Origin: Akanthomyces muscarius
Lineage: Eukaryota > Ascomycota > Sordariomycetes > Hypocreales > Cordycipitaceae
Direction: 5' to 3'
Assembly: GCF_028009165.1 (NCBI RefSeq)
Contig: NC_079243.1
Span: 124,001-188,000, forward strand
DNA length: 64,000 bases
Part shown: piece by piece, positions 56,290 to 64,000 of the stretch
Position numbering within the stretch: the first letter of the stretch is position 1
Layout: each line of letters starts with the position of its first letter
Translations under genes and position numbers: made by a program
Notes under the pieces: model-generated
What the model saw: only the letters and a program-made list of their open reading frames with translations
Databases searched by the model: none
What the model was told of the DNA's origin: nothing

Positions 56290-59200
56290 TTACTGTAGCA
56301 TGATTTGTCGCTCTTCCTTCCACCTCTTGCATCGAAACAGAAAATGCTCAACTGTCTCTGCCGCATGTCCGCACCCGCACTCGGCCGATGCCGCGGCTCC
56401 AATCTTGTGCAGGTACCCATGAAGCCTTGACATGCCGGTGCGCAGCTGGATCAGAACATCCGACTCCCTGCGCTGAAACTGATCATATAATTCACGTGTA
56501 TGCTTGCCTGGGAGAGCAGTATCAATCCGTTTCGAGTACTTTCCCACCTTCTCGGGAAGGACCTTGTCTCGCCTTCTCTCTAACATCGCCAGTCTCATCT
56601 TCGTAGTCCTGGCTTGGTACGGCAGCGCCTCTGGGGCGTCCGTTACCCTCACCGCTTCTTGTGCTGCTGCCTTAGCCCTGGGACGTAGTGCGAAAACTTT
56701 TTCGCTCGCTGGTACAAACATAAGCGACACGGAACAAAACTGTTTCCGCAGGCGCTCCGTGTGGTCATACATCTGCTTGATCGTGCGTTGGCCCGACTGT
56801 TGTCGCGGCCGCCAGACGACCTGTGCCGCTGAGCGGTTGCTTGTCATGATGGTGATGTCCCGACCGCGCATTCCAGCCGGCATGCACTTCAGTGCAAACG
56901 ACATGGCTGCCAATTCCGCTGTGTATGGGTTCTGCTCGTCTCTGGATCCCAGGAGGACAGAGTAGCTAGCCACCACCTCGTCCACACTGTTGATGGCCGT
57001 GTCGCGCACAACGCCGCCCATGCCCACTTGGTCACCACTCTGCGAGGAGGATGTGGCAATGATAATGCCCCCCGCTTCATCCGGTGACTTGGACGGTTCC
57101 ACTTGGTCCTCTTCACCCGTGGCTTGAATCCGTTCATGCCACGGTGCCACGGTATACGCATCAATGACCTCTAGTCGATCCGTGTCGGTTCCTTCTAGTG
57201 CCATTCGTATCTTCTGCATTGGCGACACAAACCGACGCTTCGCTATGAACTTGGACCTCGCGAGCGGGTGTGTCTTCGGCAGCGTGCGCACATTGATCCA
57301 TAGTCTTGCTGCGGCTTGAGCGTGACGCTCCTGCACTGGGTGAATGCTGGCCTCGGCCTCCGCAACCGATGTCGCGACCCCGCGGAAAGCACCCGTGATC
57401 GCCCGTGCCCCTTCCATTTGCGCCCTGTTTAACCAAGCCAGTTCCCTGGCGCCGCAGGCGTGCATCCACACAGTAGAGGCGTAGTCCATGACTGGTGCCA
57501 CTGCCGCTGTGAATAGCTGCCTTGCCACTCGAGGCGACACCATTTTCAGCCTTCTCAAGAACATTACCACTGTCAGTCCGCTAGAAGCCGTCGCGGCTAC
57601 GTGCTCCCTGTACCGCAACCCTGCATCCATGGTCACTCCCAACAGCTTGACACTACTCTTGGCCATGACCTCTCTTCCTTTGATCGTGAAAGGCGTGTTG
57701 CTCGAGCGCGCTGCAGTCCTGGTGAAATGGATAATTGATGTCTTGTCCGTTTCGAAAGTAGCACCGCTCCGCCTTTCCCATGCTAACGCTTCGTCTATAA
57801 TCGATTGGACACCGGCACGGTTCGCCTCTGCCGTCGGTCCGGTCACCCATGCCGAATAGTCATCGACAAAAGCGATAGAGCCGCCGTTTGCATCGATCTT
57901 TCGCTGCACTAGGTCCGCATTGAAAAATAAATAGGAGACTGGCGAAAGGCATGATCCTTGCGGTAGCCCGGCCTGGGACAGTTTTTGCCGTTCAGACGTG
58001 AAGCCGTTTACGGCCATTGTAGCCGTCCGGTCCGAGCAAAAGGCGTCCAGCCATCGTATCAGCCTATCTGGCATCCCTCTCGCTCTCATCCTTTGAAGCA
58101 GCCGCTCCTTGTGCACGCCGTTATACGCACCCTTGACGTCGAAGCTGACCAAGCTGAGCACCTTACCGCTCCTCCATGCCTTGTAGATCTGTTCCTGCAG
58201 GAGGACGAGTGCCTGCTCGGCTGATCGCCTCCTCCTGGCCCCAAAGTGGTTGGTTGGCAGCAGACCGCAGGCTTCCACCGCATACGACATACGTTCTGCA
58301 ATCACAGCTTCTAGTATCTTGCCCAGCGTAGATAAAAGCGATATCGGCCGCCACGCTTTGGCTAGTGCGTAGTTTTCTTTGTCAGCCTTCTTCAGCGGGA
58401 TGATCTTCACGGTTCTCCATTGGTGAGGTACTACGCCGTCTCGCAGCGAGGAATCGAAAAGGGCCCAGACCCTGTACTTCACCACAGGCCACAGGCGCTT
58501 CCATACAACCGCTGGGAGGCCATCCTCTCCTGGCGCTTTCCAAGGCTTCGCCGCCATCACTTTCTCCTCGATCTCTTCCAACGTCAGATCCGGCATTGGC
58601 ACTGCCTCCCTTTGCGGCCGGTCGCCCTCCGGTTCAATGTGTGCTGGGAGTGGCGGGAAGAATGTGCTGAGGAGTTCCTCCGCCTGCTCCACCTTGTCGT
58701 TCGTCGTAGATCCGTCGTCTCTGCGTAGCGGTGGCACTTTGTCGCCCATGGCGTCCACACTTGGCCGCAGGTACCTAGCTGCCTTCCAGATATTGGTGTC
58801 CGCGGCCAGGAAGTCCTCCCAGTGTCCTTGTTTCTGTTTCCGAATGGCGTCGTGATATTCCTTGGACGCTTCTTTGGCACGCGTTTCTAGGTCCGATTTC
58901 CGGCATCCGGCACGCCGTGTCGCCCTAGCTTGATTCCGCCAGAAAGTGTAGGCCCGCCGCAGCCTTGTCAAATCTTTCGTCCATCATCGCTTCGTGTACG
59001 CCGGCGGCTGCGCTCGCGGTGTCAGCTCACGAATTGCTTCCAGAACGACCTCCATCAACTGGTCTGTCTGCGTTTGCACATCCACCGTCCAGGGCAGCGG
59101 CCGAAGATTGTCCTCCACCCTGGCCAAGATCATGGGCCACGGCGCATTTTTCAACAGAAGCCGAGGCGCTACATCCCTTTCAGGGGTCGCCACATCAAAT

Positions 59201-59910
59201 ATCGTCTGGGTCGCTCGATGGTCGGATCCATGCTCTGTCGTGTGAATATCGCATTCCACTACCTCCTCTGCCATCTCCGATGTCGCAAGCACCAGATCAA
59301 TGGTGCTCTCTACATCTTTTCCCTGCCAAGTCTTCGTCCCTCGTGGCAGGAGACTACAGAGGCCATTCTCGCTCATCAATTCGATTATTGGTCTCGCCTC
59401 TCCCTGTCTTTTCACCGGAACATCGTCTCCTCCCCAAAGGATGTCGTGTCGATTGAAATCACCAGCCAAGACCACGTCTGTCCGCCGACCTGTCCTGTCG
59501 CGGAACTGGTGGATCAGGTTCCGCAGCTGCCTCATTGCTACAACCAGCGCCGTTTCATCTCTTCCCTCCACGTATACCGACACTACCATCACATCGCGGT
59601 CCTCGAGCCGAAGCACCGCCGCAGTGAGATCAGCCGACGGTACAGGAACCTGTTCCGCCTCGATATCTCTCCGCACCCACAGCATGCTTCGAATCGGCCA
59701 CATCCTGTCCTCTATTCGCGTGGGTATCATCTTCGTCCAATTGCTATGGCCAGCTGGACTGGTCATGATCACGCCGTTCACACTCCTCGCATACGGCTCT
59801 GTCACCGCCACGACGGCGTAGTCTTGAAGATCCGGGTCATTCATCAAGCTAAGCTGTACCGGCTGTTGCTTCCTCACATTCAGCTGCAGGATACGAAGGA
59901 GGCTATGCAT
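56290..59910 (-). pseudogene. LINE-B ORF2, interrupted by one TGA
   Basis: From the ATG at 59910 the endonuclease reads 'LQLNVRK', 'VTEPYAR', 'VLAGDFNRHD', 'ESTIDLVLATSEM' and 'EHGSDHRATQ', all key residues present. After 308 codons a TGA at 58984-58986 follows 'AYTKR'. The same frame then continues with 'WTKDLTRLRRAYTFWRNQAR', where relatives carry a second Trp, so TGG to TGA is the simplest reading. The reverse transcriptase has 'SFDVKGAYNGV', 'AGLPQGSCLSPVSYLFF' and FVDD in place of YADD. In the RNase H region the third acidic position reads T-S-N ('IMTSNRSAAQVV') and the first is not recognisable, as is common in this LINE group. It ends with 'CGCGHAAETVEHFLFRC'. Confidence 0.85.
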
Positions 59911-61255
59911 CTATTCGCAGATTCCGCACACGGCAGTTTCGGCTAAACGATTCATGCGGGCCGCCACACAGGATGCATTTCGGCTCCAGTGACTGGCAGT
60001 CCCTGTGGTGATGCCCCGCTCCTGCACACTTCCCACACATCTGGACCTTCTTGCACGAAAACGCCTTGTGGCCGAGCTCCTGGCATTTGTAGCATTGCAC
60101 CGGCCCCTCTCTCGGTTTGAAAGCGTTTGTGCAGGCGGACTCCCCAGCAAGGTCGAAGAACTGGTTGTCAAGCAACCGCTTCGCATCACTCCCTTTGGTA
60201 ACATACACTGCCATGGACCCGTATGCTTTTCCAGAGTCCTTGTTGCTGAGCCATGTTATCTTCGCGATCGATACATTGTTTTCTGCCCCGAGCGCCTCGA
60301 GGGCACCAGGAAGCACATTTCCTTCCGAGTCTAGCACGGCCATGCGATTGGCGAAATCCACCTTGACAGGATAGAGCTGGTCTCTCATTACTCGCGTTCC
60401 CGCGGGGACAGTCTTCTCGGCTGCCTCTCTCACGAGTTGCAGCTCATTTTCATCACGACAGATAACCTTGATCCTGTGTGGGTCTCTGGCATCTTTGACC
60501 CCCGCTGCACATTTCCATTTTTCGTGCCCAGTCTTGTTCCTAAGCTCTGCTTCAATCGCCTGCCGGATGCTACCCACACCTGCCATATGCTGGTGTTCCT
60601 CTTCCACACGTGAGGTGTCGACCGTGCAGTGAAACATTTCTGAGGGAGTCGTGCGCGTCGGTGCGCGTGGGGGAGGGCTCGAAGGCCTATTCGGGGTCTC
60701 CATTCGTGCTATTTCAGCATATGACGTCTGCGGACTGCTTTGCCACGACGAGGTGGCTGTCTTGATGGTTTCCAGCTCCTGTCTAGCTTGTTTCAACTCG
60801 TCCTGGGTGCTTCGCTGCTCGTCTTGCAAATCCTTGACTTGGGTGACCAGTTGTTGGATCAACAATTCTTGTCTTTCAATCGTTTCGCTCTGGACGTATA
60901 TCTTTTCTTTGACTTGGCCGATTTCTCCGCTCATTTGTCCCAACACCTCCAACACCTTCTGTAGCATCGCCTTCCCTGTCTCGCCCCCGCTTCGCAACGC
61001 CTTCCTGCCATCTCCTGCCGCATCAATCTCTGTTTCCACGGATGATCCACGCGCCGCCCGGGCTGCCGGCTTTGCTGCCGGTTTTGCCGTACCATTTTCC
61101 AGAGTTCGGAGCGTATCTTGGACTCTTCCACTGGGCTTCACTTGACGCGTCGTCCGTCTTGGTGACGCGGTGGGGCTCGCAGCTCCCACCACGACCGGTC
61201 CTTCAGGCGAATCCGCCATGCCGCACACAGACAGGGCTTTCGCCCAAGCAAACAA
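59903..61255 (-). CDS. LINE-B ORF1, gag-like RNA-binding protein
   Basis: An intact 450-residue frame. A heptad-rich coiled coil lies at about residues 95-170 ('QSETIERQELLIQQLVTQVK'), likely for trimerisation. Three zinc knuckles end the protein: CX2CX4HX4C at 388-401, CX2CX4HX4C at 407-420 and the variant CX2CX3HX6C at 427-441. These bind LINE RNA in the retrotransposition particle. The stop lies inside the ORF2 start (ATGCATAG), so ORF2 is probably translated by reinitiation. The N-terminus is basic and Ser/Ala-rich. Confidence 0.9.
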   Translation of the reverse strand: MFAWAKALSVCGMADSPEGPVVVGAASPTASPRRTTRQVKPSGRVQDTLRTLENGTAKPAAKPAARAARGSSVETEIDAAGDGRKALRSGGETGKAMLQKVLEVLGQMSGEIGQVKEKIYVQSETIERQELLIQQLVTQVKDLQDEQRSTQDELKQARQELETIKTATSSWQSSPQTSYAEIARMETPNRPSSPPPRAPTRTTPSEMFHCTVDTSRVEEEHQHMAGVGSIRQAIEAELRNKTGHEKWKCAAGVKDARDPHRIKVICRDENELQLVREAAEKTVPAGTRVMRDQLYPVKVDFANRMAVLDSEGNVLPGALEALGAENNVSIAKITWLSNKDSGKAYGSMAVYVTKGSDAKRLLDNQFFDLAGESACTNAFKPREGPVQCYKCQELGHKAFSCKKVQMCGKCAGAGHHHRDCQSLEPKCILCGGPHESFSRNCRVRNLRIDA

Positions 61256-61430
61256 TGAATTGATAAACTATCTACAGAGCAACGAAGACCTCACTTTGAG
61301 ATCCTAGAGAGCTACGGCCCCTACATTCGCGCCCGGGCGCGGATTTAGAATGCCGCGCCCTGCTGACTAATTTTCCCGCGCCCCCTTTCAACACGCTATC
61401 GCACAACCATTACCACTTCATACTTTCGTC

Positions 61431-64000
61431 ATGTCCCAAATAGTATTCCCGGATGATGTGCTCCCTCCAGAGGGCGTATACAGTTCACGCGAATCTCTCC
61501 TTAGCGCCATTAATTCATGGGCAAAATCTAGAGGCTATGCATTTACCACCGGAAAGTCGACGAAGACACCCAATGGCCGGGTTAAAGTTGTGTTTGCTTG
61601 CGATCGCAACGGGCAACAGCTAAATGCAACCATACAGCGAAAGCGGCGTACCTGTAGCCGAGGAACAGGATGCAAGTTTTCTGTGCTTGCTAAACAGTTA
61701 TTGGATGGAGCAACATGGGTTCTCAGTCATTGACCCGGATTGGATTTCTCTCTCCACAATCACCCGCTAAGTGAAGACCTATCTGCACACCTAGCACATC
61801 GCCACCTTACTGGGGGTGATTCTAGGGTCATTTCTAGTCTTGCGGCTGCTAGAGCTGCTCCTCGTGAAATCAGGACGTACCTCCGTAACAATTCCACGAC
61901 ACTTGCAACCCAGAAAGATATATATAATCGAATTAGGGCAGCAAGGAGAGACCTACGGGAGGGCCAAAGCAGCATATAAGCACTAGTCGACTAATTGTAT
62001 GAGGAGGACTTCCACTACAAGGTTCGGCTGGATTCCGATAATCGGCTTACAGCAATATTCTTTGCCCATCCGGATTCAATCGCATTTCTCTAATGCAACC
62101 CCGATGTTCTGCTCCTTGACTGTACCTACAAGACAAACAAACACAGCATGCCACTTCTCGATATGGTTGGCGTTGACGCTTGCGAGCGCTCCTTTTGTAT
62201 TGCCTTTGCGTTCCTCTTTGGTGAGACCGAAGAAGACTACTCATGGGCTTTGCAACATCTTCGGTCGCTCTATCGGCGTGACCTTCCCTCCATTGTCTTA
62301 AAAGACCGGTGCTTGGCTGCGATGAATGCGGCTGCAACCTGGTTCCCTTCATCCGGAGGTCTCCTCTGCACTTGGCATGTAAACAAGGCGGTGTTGCAAT
62401 ATTGCCGGCCTGCCTTTCTCGCTGAAGGCAGCCAAGGAGAAAGGAGATGGGATGAGTTCTACAAGGCCTGGCATGCAATCGTAGCCTCTCCGACTCAAAT
62501 GACGTATCAAGAGCGCCTGGCTGATTTCGAGCGGAATTATGCCGAGAGATTTACAGACGTAGTCGGCTATGTTAGGACAATCTGGCTTGACCCGTGTAAA
62601 GAAAAAATTGTCCGAGCATGGGTCGACAGGTATTTGCACTTTGGCAATGTGGCTATCTCCAGGCAGGTGGCTCGTAGTTTGGTTGAAGACGGAGGGACTA
62701 ATCTATCTTCTAGAGCCGAGGGAATCCACTTATTGTTAAAGGACACATTAAGATATCTACACTCGATCTGTTCGATGTCTGGCAAGCTATGAGACCTGCG
62801 GTCACTAACCAGCTGAAGGAGTTGAATTAGGTGCGTGCTTCTCAGCAGGTATCAATGCCTCTGGACGTCTCTGGTGTGGTGTTTAAGGCGGTGCGGGGTT
62901 GGGTCTCTCATCGAGCCCTACGTAAAGTGCAGGAACAACGGCAACTGCTTTCCAAGCCACTCAAAAACCCCTGCACCATGACCTTTACATCCTCCTTTGG
63001 GCTGCCGTGTGTCCATACTTTGAACAGGCTCGAAGACGAAGGCGGAGCCTTGTTACTCGAGCATTTCCATCCCCATTAGCACTTGAAACGAGATATGTCA
63101 AGACCACATCCAATATTAGAGCCTAGAAAAGCCCTGAGCCAGCTTAACTAGAGACGCAAGCAGCCAGCAACTAGCACAAGGAGAGAGCCTAGCGCGTTCG
63201 AGTTAGTTGAGGCAGCAACACGTCCAAAGGCCCTGCCTAAATGTAGCATGTGTCATAAAATAGGTCACACAATGACTTCGAAGTCATGCCCATTGCGATA
63301 CACAGAGCTCTTTCAGCCACCAGCCTCAGTCACCGAAACAACAGCACACACAACGAGTATCATGGCATCGGAAGCAGTGGCGACGACATCCGCTCGGGCG
63401 ACGATAGCTCATGCGACGATAGGTCAGAAAGACGATCTCATGGTAGCGGGGCAAGCACCAACGGGCCACCTCAGAGGCGACCAGGTATTAGAAGTTCAGG
63501 CTCTGGCAGATCGTGAGTTTGGTAGCCATACCTCTACAGTTGAGACAGTGGCAGATTGCATCATCAACTCGACAGTCGTACAACAGGCAGCGGTAGCCAG
63601 GTCAGCAGTGGTGGAAAAGGCAACTGCGCTAAAGCTGAGATATAACGACCCGCAAGCAATCTACCAGAGATATATTGAGTCGAGACAGGCTTGGTACGAC
63701 GCGCAGCCGCGTGGCAGTATCAAGACTAACTAGCAGTATCGAAAGGCAATGAGTTTACCCCAGCGGTATAACAGGGCGGAGCTTGCTTGGTGCCTTGATT
63801 GGAAGCAGATGGGTAGACAATGTAAAGAGCAAGGAAGGCCTAGAGACTGGACGAAGGAAGAACTGATGTCGTATCTGGATTGGGACAAGGCAGAAGAAGA
63901 TCGGGTTGAAGCAATGGTAGCAGCCGAGATGGAAGCGAATCCTTTTTCTGGCAGACGAGGCATGGGTGACATCTGGAAGGCTGCGGCAGTGGACTGTGCG
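61431..64000 (+). pseudogene. Decayed Mutator-like (MULE) transposase, runs off the window
   Basis: The ATG at 61431 starts a FAR1-like DNA-binding N-terminus ('SLLSAINSWAKSRGYAFTTG', then 'CDRNG' and 'RKRRTCSRGTGCKFSV', ending at a stop near 61733). The frame resumes at about 61740 with 'FSLHNHPLS' (the H of the finger). Around 62100-62790 the MULE catalytic domain reads 'LLDCTYKTNKHSMPLLDMVG', 'FLFGETEEDYSWALQHL' and 'LLCTWHVNKAVL'. Further frameshifts follow. Near 63240 a zinc knuckle reads 'CSMCHKIGHTMTSKSCPLRY', with a basic, polar tail to a TAG at 63731. The same frame then stays open to the window end ('QRYNRAELAWCLDWKQMGRQ', 'DWTKEELMSYLDWDKAEED'). No terminal inverted repeat is visible. 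Confidence 0.8.

Larger units (their letters stand above)
56290..61255 (-). mobile_element. LINE-B: near-complete Tad1/I-type LINE
   Basis: ORF1 (61255-59903) with coiled coil and zinc knuckles overlaps ORF2 (59910-56290) by 8 nt. ORF2 has endonuclease, reverse transcriptase, a degenerate RNase H region and a C-terminal zinc-like motif, in one frame except for a single TGA. It is unlike LINE-A in ORF1 type, RT motif and RNase H. Leader and tail ends are not delimited; the leader would lie in 61256-61400. Confidence 0.9.

Noticed and set aside
58930..59946. 338-codon plus-strand frame opposite LINE-B ORF2
   Set aside because: An antisense shadow of the endonuclease region; no family resemblance.
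1..64000. tRNA, rRNA genes or CRISPR-like arrays
   Set aside because: No cloverleaf or B-box pair, rRNA stretch or spaced repeat array was found by eye; CRISPR is not expected in a fungal nucleus.

Overview
The window is nuclear DNA of a filamentous ascomycete, most probably a sordariomycete and perhaps Hypocreales. The evidence is a Fks1-type beta-1,3-glucan synthase, a two-finger SREA/SRE1 iron GATA factor, a HET-domain protein, short GT-AG introns (about 47-65 nt in the intact genes), CT-rich leaders and Tad1/I-like LINEs. No bacterial or organellar features were seen. The order or genus is inferred from recognition, not from a search.

The layout is a few intact genes set in transposon-rich, decayed DNA. 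Positions 1-13500 hold relics: a LINE fragment, a methyltransferase tail, an ankyrin fragment, a piggyBac transposase, a broken Zn2Cys6 factor, a frameshifted DUF6601 protein, a LINE 3' fragment and a YDR124W-like (DUF2841) pseudogene. Positions 13740-21150 hold a LINE relic, a LINE with two complete ORFs (here LINE-A, 15577-20320) and a non-autonomous retroposon with a visible 15-bp target-site duplication (20336-21133). The retroposon's 3' half matches the LINE-A 3' UTR. Positions 22321-24867 hold an intact HET gene. Positions 25839-29142 hold a duplicated zinc-motif relic, a second retroposon copy, a HEAT fragment and a broken AIF/AMID-like oxidoreductase. An intact SAM methyltransferase lies at 29281-30162. 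Positions 31800-35710 hold LINE relics mixed with pieces that look like STAND/NLR proteins.

From 36113 to 54657 the window carries three intact conserved genes: FKS1 (36113-41799, minus), the siderophore/iron repressor SRE1 (45881-47603, plus) and an SLC40/ferroportin-like iron transporter (52939-54657, minus). They are separated by repeats, a LINE-A fragment and hAT relics. The right end carries a kelch-protein relic, a second LINE family (LINE-B, 56290-61255, minus) whose ORF2 is broken by one stop codon, and a decayed Mutator-like (MULE) transposase that runs off the window.

Functionally, SRE1 and the ferroportin-like transporter both belong to iron homeostasis and lie about 5 kb apart. 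FKS1 makes cell-wall glucan. The HET gene and the ankyrin, HEAT, TPR and Helo-like fragments belong to non-self recognition repertoires. Most lesions in the pseudogenes are C-to-T or G-to-A nonsense changes plus small frameshifts. Exon structures were built by eye from splice signals and reading frame; no alignment or search was run.
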